Assembly (NCBI GenBank): GCA_026874595.1
Contig: CM049308.1
Coordinates: forward strand, 73,316,624 to 73,380,623
Origin: Sipunculus nudus
Taxonomy: Eukaryota > Annelida > Sipuncula > Golfingiida > Sipunculidae
Length of the DNA stretch: 64,000 bases
Direction of reading: 5' to 3'
The position numbers and the translations under genes were made by a program. How positions within the stretch are numbered: position 1 is the first letter of the stretch; the number at the start of each line of letters is the position of its first letter. Positions 46,702 through 56,292 of the stretch are shown here, one piece after another. Below the pieces are notes generated by a model that saw only the letters and a program-made list of their open reading frames with translations, was not told where the DNA came from and made no database searches.

Positions 46702-47723
46702 AGCCCTCAGCCCTTACGCTGATGGGCTATTGTTGTCACCCAAGCTGTCCGTCCGGCGTCCGTTAACTTTTACCTTGTGAGCGGGATATCTTGAAAAGGA
46801 TTCACCGTCAGAATTTTATTTCCTCGGTAAAGATGTATATCGACAAAATCTCAGTCAAGTTCGAAGATGGGTGACCTTGACCTATTTTTCTACATTTTAG
46901 AGCAGATTATAGAAAAACACTTAGATGCTTATTACTCAGGAACCATTTGGTGGATTTTCACAAACTTACTATGGTCATAGGGACTGATGGTCTGTAACTG
47001 CTGCACAAGTTTGGTGGAGCCACCTACATTTTTTATTTTAAATGAATTTTTATCGGATTTTTCAACTTTGGGTTTGTGAGCGGGATATCTCTAAAAGGAT
47101 TCACCATAGGTATTTCAATTTTTCGGTGAAGATGAATATTGACAAAATCTCTGTCAAGTTCGAAGATGGGTGACCTTGACCTATTTTTCTGAGTTTTAGA
47201 GCTTATTATATAAAAAACATTTAGAAGCTTATTTCTTAGGAACCATTGGGTGGATTTTCACAAAACTTACTATGATCATAGGGACTGATGGTCTGTAACT
47301 GCTGCACAAGTTTGGGGTGCCACCAACAATTTCTGATTTTTAATGATTTTTTCTTGGATTTTTCAACTTTGGCCTTGTGAGCGGGATATCTCTAAAAGGA
47401 TTCACAATAGGAATTTTATTTCTTTGGTGAAGATATATATCGATAAAATCTCGGTCAAGTTTGAAGATTGGTGACCTTGACCTACTTTTCAAGGTAACAG
47501 AGCTTATAATAGAATAAAACTTAGAAGCTTATTTTTCAGGAAGCAATTAGTGGATTGTTATGAATCATGGTACATACCTCTCCATTTTAAATTCATAACT
47601 GAGACATGTACAGATATACATCCATGTGAGAACAGATATTTTTTTACTTGTTACTGTTACCACCTCTAAACACATTGTTCTTTTGGCTGAGGGCTTTTGT
47701 CAGCTTCTGCTGATATTCTAGTT
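46702..47723 (+). mobile_element. TCTAGTT-ended element with ~300-bp tandem core, element D
   Basis: Left end AGCCCTCAGCCCTTACGCTG then ATGGGCT; right end TTGGCTGAGGGCTTTTGTCA...ATTCTAGTT. AGCCCTCAGCC and GGCTGAGGGCT are a perfect inverted pair. The core has three units beginning near 46769, 47064 and 47363 with GTGAGCGGGATATCT and GGTGACCTTGACCTA. It ends about 120 bases before the linker exon acceptor. Confidence 0.75.
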
Positions 47724-47842
47724 ATCATAATGTATTGGTGCAACAGTGTATAATTACAGTCCTAATATTAACAGATATCTAAATTAAGACCTCTGTTCCT
47801 TAGACTTCAGATATTTGTTATGAATATATATGTTGTCAACAG

Positions 47843-48180
47843 GACCTGTTAACACCTGAAGATGACATGGAGCACTTCTTCAAGGGCGAGCCACCAAGTC
47901 CCAGTCCGGTTCAAGGAGTCAACCTCCACCTCCAAGAAGATGATGACCTCAGTCTCCTCCTCCTCCCAGGAGGTCCTGAGTTACCTCTGATAGCTGACCT
48001 CAAAGGTCAAAGTCACGCAGGAAGCTTGGTTCACCTTGAGAATCACAGCTCTACCGATAGCTCTGATGAGTATGTTGACGCGCTGTCAGAGTTTGAGTAT
48101 GGGCCATCTGTACCAGGTGTTTCTAATGTGGGGCCTAACACCGCAGTCAGCCCAGTTAACCTTTCAAGGTCATGGTCAGG
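47843..48180 (+). CDS. Linker exon joining kinesin tail to ZW10
   Basis: Acceptor tcaacag at 47836-47842, donor gtaagt at 48181. It enters in phase 0, as the kinesin tail exon leaves, and exits with 2 bases (GG) that the first ZW10 exon completes. It encodes about 112 residues: acidic DLLTPEDDMEHFFKGEPPSP, an Asp/Leu stretch, then Ser-rich NHSSTDSSDEYVDALSEFEY and a Gly/Ser/Pro tail. It appears disordered and matches no domain I know. ATG at 47867 has G at -3 and +4 and could start a ZW10-only product. Its interior and 3' edge carry AGGTCA-type repeat motifs. Kinesin tail or N-terminal extension of ZW10 are both possible; the first is favoured because the frame is open back through the acceptor. 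Confidence 0.75.
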
Positions 48181-48545
48181 GTAAGTCAAGGTCATGGCAT
48201 AGAATTAACTTGAGCAACTCTTCAGCATATATATTTCAGTTTTTAATTTTTTACAAAATTTATCATCCTAGTCATGGTCATTTTTATGGTTGTAGATTAA
48301 TATATTTTAATACACAGACAAATTATGATTTATTAATCAGAATTTACTTAACATAGTGTATGAAAAAATGATAATTGTATGTTTTTGACATGGTAATCCA
48401 CCCTTTTGATAATTTGGAAATGTAAATTTAGACTGCTGGTTGGTATAATGTTCGCTATAATTTCCCTTTCATAAATATAGCAGATTTGGAACCTGCGCGA
48501 CCAAAAAGCCAACCACAGTATATAATGTATATTGTGATCTTTTAG
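48181..48545 (+). other. Intron between linker exon and first ZW10 exon
   Basis: 365 bases, AT-rich. The frame of the ZW10 exon is not preceded by an ATG here that could reach it without the splice. Acceptor gatcttttag. Confidence 0.7.
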
Positions 48546-48807
48546 AGGTGACCTGACCCCTCACTCCTGGGTGGCTCCAGCAGATGTTGTCCTGTTAAAG
48601 GAGGGGGACATACAAGGCAGCCTGGATGAGCTGTCAGACCATGTCAGTGCCATGGAGAAGAGGGTGTGCGTGGCTCTGGAACAGAAGTACACTAGTATTC
48701 TATCAGCCGATGACCAGACCAACGAGATGCAGACAGATGCTGCGGTCTACCTGTCAGAAATCAGACCTCTGTTTGACCAGTTAGAGCTGTATAATAAACT
48801 AGCCAAG
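48546..48807 (+). CDS. ZW10: ZW10 exon 1 of 6: N-terminal helices
   Basis: One base completes the Gly codon begun by GG of the linker exon. Encodes GDLTPHSWVAPADVVLLKEG, then LDELSDHVSAMEKRVCVALE and QKYTSIL. The likeness to ZW10 begins near residue 5 of the human protein, so nothing of ZW10 itself is missing but the first Met and a few residues. Confidence 0.92.
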
Positions 48808-51800
48808 GTACCATTGTTACTCCTTTATAAAAATGGTACTGTTTTGTGTATTACAACTACAGTTATCACATAAACACTGCAGTTAGCATGAATATTCTGT
48901 TTTTAGCAAGCTTGGTAAAAATTATTCAGAAAAGTGTCAGTTGTTAAAATTACACTATTTATATTTGGATCATCCACAGATAAAGGAGCTCATATATTAA
49001 TTATGTTGAGATATTCTCCATCAGAAATAATTTCAAATTGGATAGACTTAGTTAGAATCTTGTGATGTATATTACTTAAATTTTTTTTTCACTTTTCTGT
49101 ATATTCTGACCATTTCTACATCCAGAGAAATAGTCTGAGTAAATACAAGTAAACCTGAGTAAACTGAAAATTTTTTATCAACTATACATAAATCAGCATG
49201 TGCTCATCAGATTTTCTCAGACTGTAACAGAGGTGATCAGTTAAGAAAAATTTTATTTAGTAGCTAACAGGTACCATATCTTTGCTGTCCTGTTTTGAAG
49301 TTTTTTACTGTTATATGATTTGATTGTTGTTATGACTTTTTCAGCTTGCTGACCAGGATGGCATCACAGCGTCAGGAGATGGAATCCCTGCAGACAAAAT
49401 AACTGCCCAGCTGACCAGCCATGACCAGACGCTGACCACACTGGACAACTTCTTGACTATCCATGAGGGAATACATGCCATGGTCACAGCCATGAAGGAA
49501 CAGACCTACTTGCATGCCCTTGACCTCCTGACCCACATACAAGAGGTCATGTACTCCCTAGAGGTCGAAGGTGATATGCAAATTAGAGTTCAAAAGGTGT
49601 TACAGACAGAAGTGTGTTTACAGAGAGAACATTTGTTGTTTAAGTTAGGAGAAGCCTGGGATAGTATTATACAATGGACCGTCCCACCCGATGCCCGTAA
49701 ATGTCTGGAGAAAACGAGAGTGTGTACACTGAAAGTTCAAACAGAAACAAAAAGCAAGGATGTGATAGGCTGTGTTCTGCAGGTGATGCATAACATGAAT
49801 GTGATAGACTCCAAAGTAAAGGCGTTCTGTGATAAGCTGATGAGGCACTGTGTGGAGCCTATACTTCATAAGCACGAGTCCCAGGTCACAGGGTCATATG
49901 ATGACAGTTTACATGTGCTTAAAGTGATGGAAAATTCAGTCATCAGCCTCAACCATACACTATCAAAACCGGTCCCACCAGAAAAGGTGTTCAGTAAACT
50001 AGAAACGCTCGTTAAATACCTGCACAAATGTTTCAAAGGAATACAATTGGCTGATAGGACAGGTGGCGAGGAAGCTCAGTCATTAGTTTTCTTAGAAATA
50101 ATTGGTAGTCTGTTAACCAAAAAGCTGTTTGATAAGTTATACACCGAGTGTTTGTCGAATGCAGTGCCTCACAGCAGTAGAGATTGGGAGACCTTTAACA
50201 AAGTTGTATCATTATGCGAGCATTTCCAGTGCACATTGGTTTCGAGTAACCTCTTGCCCTCTGGGGGGATTACGCTTTTGGATTACTTTAATAATGTCAA
50301 CGGGAAGTTCGCAAATATCAAATGTCAAGAACTTCTTAAACAGGCACACAAGGTAATGACGCAAGATCTTAAGTTACTGGTTGAGATCGTTGAAGAGTGC
50401 CCTCTGGGGGAGGCATCATCATATGAAGCAAGTGATGGGCCATTATATTTAACACCAGATATTCAACACTTTGTTAAACAATGTCGTCTGAGTGCAAAAG
50501 CTGGAAAACTGCCAAGATGCCATATAAGGTGAGATGAATTTTCTGTGTCAGCTATGAATATTTTGTAAAAAAAAAAAAACGTAATGATCATCCCTGCTGT
50601 ACATTACACGTACAAGACTTGTCACTGCTTGCAGTTCAAACCTGATATTTTGTTCTTGAGAGAGTAATTATTGTGAAAATCTATTGTAAATCGCTTTATT
50701 TGCAGATCTATGCTAATTCAAGTAGAGTTTTAGAAGTTGTTTTTATCACAGGTTGATTTCTTTTTATGGCCCAATAATTTGTTTGTACCCTTGTGCTTGT
50801 GGTCATTTCATGAAGGTTGTGACTTAAGTAAAGGCTTGCACAGACCTGCTCAGATACATAAAGAAATGCATGATAACTTTTCTATGTTGAACGTCACAGA
50901 GGAGATAACATATCCCAATTGGTCTGTCTTCATGGGTATCTCTGACTATACTGTGATGTATTGACTGTAACCTTATTTCAGGGCAGTCATTTTGAATATA
51001 AGCTCATTTAAGATATAACAGATTTTCCTGTGACAATTTTATAAAATATTCAATATTTAAAAAAATCATACAGAATCAGATTTTATTCATAAGAAACTTA
51101 TTTATCTTTTGCAGTGTTCCTATCCAGAGTTTAGCTTGCTTGGCCTACAGTACACTGCGTGAGGCTACTAAGACCAGTGCAGACTGTGCAGTTCACCTGT
51201 GTTTTGGTGTGTGCAGTATGTTCAGCCTCTACTGTGACATCATGCCATCGTACCACCAGGGGGCTCTGTCTGAGCAGCCCATGTTAGCAGGTAGGACCTG
51301 AATCTCCAGCTTCTGGCTTCTGTGAAGAAGTAAATGTGTGATTGCCAATTTTATCGATTATATCAATGATTCGTCATTTCCTATCATAATTGATTAAATC
51401 AGTCCTGTTTTTGCATAATCGATCAAAAACAATGATGTGTAGTTTTTATGCTTTTTCGAAAAATTGTCCTTCTTCCAATAAAAACAAGAACTGAAACAGC
51501 TGAATAAAAGAGACCACCATGACCAGCGTAAACAGACTGTAAAATCTTATATTTTCTGGACCACAAAATTTCCTGTATAAAGTGTTATTTCTTTGAATTA
51601 TAAGTTTAAGCCTTTTTGGGGAATAAAAAGGTTTTATGTATTATGAAAAAAAGATTCCATATATAATTTAATCTTAATTTTCTTTCTTTATATACCAGGT
51701 GTACATCACAACAACTGTATGTTCCTTGCCAACCACCTCCAGGTAATAAGCCAACACTTCCGTCAGCTCATTTCGCATGCTTCCATGGCAACCACCAAGG

Positions 51801-53686
51801 ATCGTGACCTCAATCTGCCCAGCGTCACCTCCAGAGTGAGGCAGCTTGGCAATGATAGCTTCCGTAACCACATTGGTGTACAACGACAGATGCTAGTGCA
51901 GTTATTAGCAAAAGCACAAGGTAAACAGAACATTCACAACAAATCATTTTCATGAGCATGCATAGTATGCATAGTGGGTAAATGGTATGTTGGATTTCAG
52001 TGAGCCAGCCTTAGGAGATTTGTTAAATGAAATAAGATACATGCCAGAGACTCTAACAGGAAATAGCATTAAGGCTGCAACCTTTTCTGCTCCTGTAATC
52101 AGTTTGAATCAAACAAATTGGATCTGAACTTTTTGTGTCAGTTGCCACCAACAGATGTCGCTAGGTGGTGGAAAGTTTAATTAGTCTGTTATGGTTCAAC
52201 AGGTTTCTTTGCAAAATGCTTTTTTAAGAGTCTGTTATTGTAAGACCTAACACAGCTTTTGTTTCAGCATATTGCAATACAACATATTAACAAAGCAAAC
52301 ATTTTTATGTCAACCATTACATTGCTTATGATAGTGGTTTAAGTTCCTTTCAACACTTATGGGTATGAAATGTTTAACAGACCAAGGTTGGAAAATTGAT
52401 TTTTACCAAAGATGACTTTTAGGAATATAAGAATGATATGAAAGTTTTAGTGCTGTATGACTGCCAATCAGTTGTACTGATGAACCGGTATTTAACCTTG
52501 TCACATCACTTTCTCCAGTAATTCTTCAGTATTCACTATGTATTAAAGGATTTGTTTGTGTGGGTGACGACAGAGGAACGTCTACCAGGGAGGTGCTGGA
52601 CACCTGTCTACAGTACATGAGCAGAGTGTCCGCTCATTGGAAGGAAGTCCTGCCCCCCGCAGCATTCTGTAAAGCTACAGGTATGGCTCTCATAAAATAC
52701 CTCACTGTCATTAAATTTATCTGGTAAAATGTTGATCTGTAATTACTTCTTCCTTCTTTTTGCACCTTAATTTATGTTTCTTGCTTAAGGACTTTGTGTT
52801 CTAAATTTTTGAACTTATAGGCTATAAAATTTGACAAATTAATTTAACTTCATACAAAATAATGATTTATCTTCATACAAAATATAAAAAAAGAGCCCAT
52901 ACAGATGTATTTCTCGCCAGCTATGAAAGAAGTGCATGGTGTGGTTTAGTTGACATGGAATATATTTTATAATCTCATGAATATTTATGGGAATGCTTCC
53001 CTTATAAATGTCTGTATCTTTGAAAACTTGAATAATCTGTTAATAATCTTGTGAATGTTCATGGGAATGCTTCCCTGATAAATGTCAGTATCTTTGAAAA
53101 CCTTTGAATAATCTGTTCATAATCTCATGAATATTCATGGGATCTTTTCCCGTAAAAACTTCAGTATCTTTAAAAAAATTCTTTGTTTATTCTGTTAATA
53201 ATTTCATAAGTGTTCTTGGGAATGCTTCCTCTAGACTTGAGTATTGTTTTAAAAATTTATTGATGTCTTATATATCTCATGAATATTCATTAGAATTTTT
53301 CTGTTTTATTTTTTGCAGGTGTGCTGGTGCAGGCATTCCTTGGTGACATTGTGAAATCTCTTTTATCAGTAGAAGATTTCTCAGTTGACGACTGTGACAG
53401 CTTAGCAGAAATTCTCCCCTCCATCTCCAAAGAGTGCATACAGTTATTTGAATGTGATTACCGTAAGTCATCTGAGGTATTGGCCTATGAGAATGTTCCT
53501 TGTTGGTTACGAGTGAAAGAAATTGGATTTGTTTTTGGATCAAGTATGCAGGACTTGATGGATCGCTGGGCGAGCGGGAAGGGTCCTTTGGCACTTCATT
53601 TCACGCCAGACGAGATGCGGCATTTAATGGTGGCCATATTCGCAGAATCTCCACGGAGGGAGAAAGCACTACAAGAAATTAAATGA
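48546..53686 (+). CDS. ZW10: ZW10 kinetochore/ER-tethering protein (6 exons, no initiator Met of its own)
   Basis: ZW10 is a subunit of the RZZ complex, which brings dynein and Spindly to unattached kinetochores. It is also part of the NRZ tether for Golgi-to-ER vesicles. Exons 48546-48807, 49345-50528, 51115-51290, 51699-51920, 52519-52680, 53319-53686 (stop TGA 53684-53686) give about 790 codons; human ZW10 has 779 residues. Recognition: N-terminal helix ending ALEQKY (human ISKKY); LPRCHIRSVP and DCAVHL before the HHNNC motif; the C-terminal RWASGKGPLALHF and ALQEIK (human RWADGKGPLAAAF and ALAKIK). Divergence from vertebrate ZW10 is moderate over the middle. The first exon starts in mid-codon and has no Met until about residue 37, so translation must begin in an upstream exon: the kinesin, the linker exon, or an unseen first exon. 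Confidence 0.95.
48808..49344 (+). other. ZW10 intron
   Basis: Nothing recognised; acceptor ctttttcag. Confidence 0.6.
49345..50528 (+). CDS. ZW10: ZW10 exon 2 of 6: large central exon
   Basis: 394 codons uninterrupted, phase 0 in, 2 bases over. It spans the helical middle of ZW10 (HALDLLTHIQEVMYSLE; EHLLFKLGEAWDSIIQW; LLDYFNNVNGKFANIKCQEL). Vertebrate ZW10 has several introns over this range, so their absence suggests intron loss. Ends with LPRCHI and AG of the split Ser/Arg region. Confidence 0.95.
50529..51114 (+). other. ZW10 intron
   Basis: Nothing recognised; acceptor cttttgcag. Confidence 0.6.
51115..51290 (+). CDS. ZW10: ZW10 exon 3 of 6
   Basis: Encodes VPIQSLACLAYSTLREATKT and DCAVHLCFGVCSMFSLYCDI, then MPSYHQGALSEQPMLAG. 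It aligns without gaps to human VKKLMELAYQTLLEAT...DQCAVQL...VVPTYHKENL. Leaves 1 base. Confidence 0.95.
51291..51698 (+). other. ZW10 intron
   Basis: Nothing recognised; acceptor tataccag. Confidence 0.6.
51699..51920 (+). CDS. ZW10: ZW10 exon 4 of 6: HHNNC motif
   Basis: Encodes VHHNNCMFLANHLQVISQHF and FRNHIGVQRQMLVQLLAKAQ. HHNNCM is the best-conserved ZW10 segment. Leaves 1 base at gtaaac. Confidence 0.95.
51921..52518 (+). other. ZW10 intron
   Basis: Nothing recognised; acceptor ctttctccag. Confidence 0.6.
52519..52680 (+). CDS. ZW10: ZW10 exon 5 of 6
   Basis: The conserved part, REVLDTCLQYMSRVSAHWKE then VLPPAAFCKATG, aligns with human RQVLHQLKRLGIVWQDVLP. Two acceptors keep the frame. 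The one at 52518 has a good pyrimidine tract and adds 19 residues; the one at 52575 (gacagag) has none. The first is preferred. Leaves 1 base. Confidence 0.85.
52681..53318 (+). other. ZW10 intron with 75-bp tandem repeat
   Basis: Most of the second half is the repeat at 52970-53301. Acceptor ttttttgcag. Confidence 0.7.
52970..53301 (+). repeat. ~75-bp tandem repeat, 4 copies and a part
   Basis: The unit runs ATAATCTCATGAATATTCAT, GGGAATGCTTCCC, TAAATGTC(A)GTATCTTTGAAAA and GAATAATCTGTT. Copies start near 52970, 53043, 53118, 53197 and 53273 (partial). The array stops just before the polypyrimidine tract of the last exon. Confidence 0.85.
53319..53686 (+). CDS. ZW10: ZW10 exon 6 of 6: C-terminal domain and stop
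   Basis: Encodes GVLVQAFLGDIVKSLLSVED, then RVKEIGFVFGSSMQDLMDRW, ASGKGPLALHFTPDEMRHLM and AESPRREKALQEIK, stop TGA. Human ZW10 ends in the same way (RRAAALAKIK). The C-terminus is complete. Confidence 0.96.
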
Positions 53687-56286
53687 TAATCGCGTTGTTT
53701 GTTTTGTTTTTTTTAGTATAATACACAGACCACAGCTGTTGTAGGTGGATTGGTAGTTTTTAAATGAATGGTGGTGTGTTCACTTTAAAATAATATGGTT
53801 TATTTTATGCCAGTTCAGGTTAGGTTCTCGAGAGAACTTTCATGATCTCAACAAGTGTAAAATTATATTTCTTGTTTTTATTCCTTTGTCAAATCAAAAT
53901 ATTGCAAAGTAAAACAGTTCTTTTCTTCAACGGGCACTTGTACTTAATTCCTAACAATATCAACAGAAATTACATTATATGTATAACCCTATTTATGTAG
54001 TCTGGTTTTATATTCTTGTCAGTTTTTGTCTTAAAAATGTTTTATACAAATATATTAGTTAAGAAGGAAATTGCAGAACACCCATCTCTGCAGATTTCTA
54101 AGGAGGATTGAACAGTATGATAATTAAAATGATCAAACAGGATTCAAATATCCAGATGTAATCTCGGCTCAGTTAAGCTACATATGATGAAATGCTTACT
54201 AGGTCACAGAAATTATAAAGAAGCCTGCACCATACAGGTCTTTAAATAAAAAAAAAATTGTGTTCAGAAATTTACAGTAAGCTATCTTCATATGACTGTA
54301 TCATCCTTAATCAATGCTCAATGCCATCTAATAACCAATCTCTGAATCTTTAATAAGGGATTTTAATGCAAAAACTCAAACTACAAATTTTACTACCAAT
54401 ATATTGCACAAGTAATTTTATGAACAGACCTCCAAAAGGGTAGTGTGGTGTATATTTATACCAGGTTTTTGAGGAGATTGTTAATGTTAAGTTTTAGGAC
54501 AGCTGTTTTTATGAATGAATAGGTGAATGATTGTTGGAAGAGGTTTTATGGATATATTTTGATGTGAATGACTTCATCACTTTATTATGCTGTTATGATA
54601 TCACTCCTGACAAAGCAACACCCAGTAACTGTGTTTGTGTGTGTGTGAAATTTGCATGTAAATACACAAGATGATGAATATTCATATGATCTGTATACCT
54701 ACTGCTTGTACTCACTGAATGTAGTAATTTTGGCCAGGATAGAAGTGAAATCTCAGTTATTATGTCAAAGCTACATTGATTGGAGGTATTTCGGTTTTTG
54801 CTCAAAATGGCAAAGTGGGATATACGTTCAAATGACAGGATCAGAATGACACCTGCCACTAGGTGGCAGTCATGCATGTACATAAAGAGATAAAATCCCG
54901 ATAGATTAGTATATACATGTAATGATAATTATACACAGGTTTGAGTGACAAATTCAAGACTATATCTATAACCTGTACCCTTGGTACATTAACACAATAA
55001 CACTGCTGTCAATAGTGGTGCTAAGGTCACCTTGACCTTTCATTGATCGTGCCAAAGGTCAAACGAGTGACCACATGCATGTGTACATCTGTTCATTCAA
55101 ATTATACACCTGTGCTGTTACCTAAGGGTGCTGTGTACTGAGATTAAACTTCTTCCTGAAACTGTTGCTGAATGTATTCTCCTAGCATTGTATAACCAAC
55201 ACTATAGTCTGCTGTATGTTGGTGAAGGCTTCACATTTACTTGAATGGTGTAGGTACCAGTGTATAAGATAAAATAGGTCATCATGATATCCCATGATGC
55301 CTCGGGATAATGATGAAGAAAACGTGATTGTGAAATGTTACAATATGTTTCCTAAAGCTATAAGATTCCATGTGCACTGAATGTTTGACTGCAGGTGCAC
55401 ATATCTAGCATGCTGGTTACAGATCTAGCTTCCAATACATATTGCTTCATATGGCATTCTTTATTTTTTTATTTGGGTCAAATAGTAATGTAGGAAGGAA
55501 AATAATAAGTTACAATATGTAGCCAAAAGCTATAGGATCCCATGTGCATAGAATGTGGACATTGCATGTAGAATGCAAATAAAAATCAAAATTGATTACA
55601 GAAATCTAGCATGCAGGTCTAGCAAAATGGGCTGCTACATGTAGCAGTCTGCATTCTTTATTCCATTGCTGCACACTGCAACACATTCTGAATTCTGTGC
55701 ATATAGAATCTGGCAGAGTAATAATAAATTGTAAGGTAGCCATGCGAGACACATCATTAAAGTTAATCAGCTGGAGTATTTGTAAAAAACATAGCACCCA
55801 TACAGTTGTAAGGTTACAATCAGTGCTTGCTCTCAAATTACAGATATGAAAATTATGCTAAGCTCATGTAGAGAAAATATTCTTAATGTTATTTGAGCAA
55901 ATTCAGGATAAATGGTTGATGACATATTTAAAAGTTTTAATGTTTTCAAGGTTTCTTAAAGTAAGCATTGATGTTAAGTATAGATGCCTTGATGACAATG
56001 ACAGTGATAAGTCAGCAAGGGTACTAATCCCATGAAAAAGCATACTGGTCAGTATGTCAGTTTGTTTTGTGGTTGCTTCATTGTTTTAACTGCCAGTGGA
56101 TAGCCAAGTTGCAATAACGTTGTGTTGTGATGCAGTCTATTTGTGGGAGGGCACAAAGTTTTCTGGTGCTACATGTGTTCATGGTGTACTCTGCTGCTGA
56201 TAATGTACTAAATTTGTACTATAAAGATGTACTTATTGGTACAGGGAATGTTTGGTAAAGCGTGAATGTGTTATGCTTGTTGCGTA

Positions 56287-56292
56287 AATAAA
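56287..56292 (+). terminator. Poly(A) signal AATAAA, proximal
   Basis: Lies in GCGTAAATAAAGCTATTGG; the stretch beyond is T/G-containing (gtctttctcatg). A possible end giving a 2.6-kb 3' UTR. Confidence 0.4.

Larger units (their letters stand above)
41727..47842 (+). other. Large intron between kinesin tail exon and linker exon
   Basis: 6.1 kb. It carries a possible alternative terminal exon (42396-42515) with poly(A) signal (42834), MITE copy 3 (44145-44481), a possible non-coding first exon ending at 45459, and element D (46702-47723). The open frame 43117-43350 and others show no protein likeness. If the fusion model is wrong, this is where one gene ends and the next begins. Confidence 0.6.

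Noticed and set aside
48036-48356. 106-codon frame overlapping the linker exon in another frame
   Set aside because: It runs across the consensus donor at 48181 into the intron, and the competing frame is the one in phase with both neighbouring exons.
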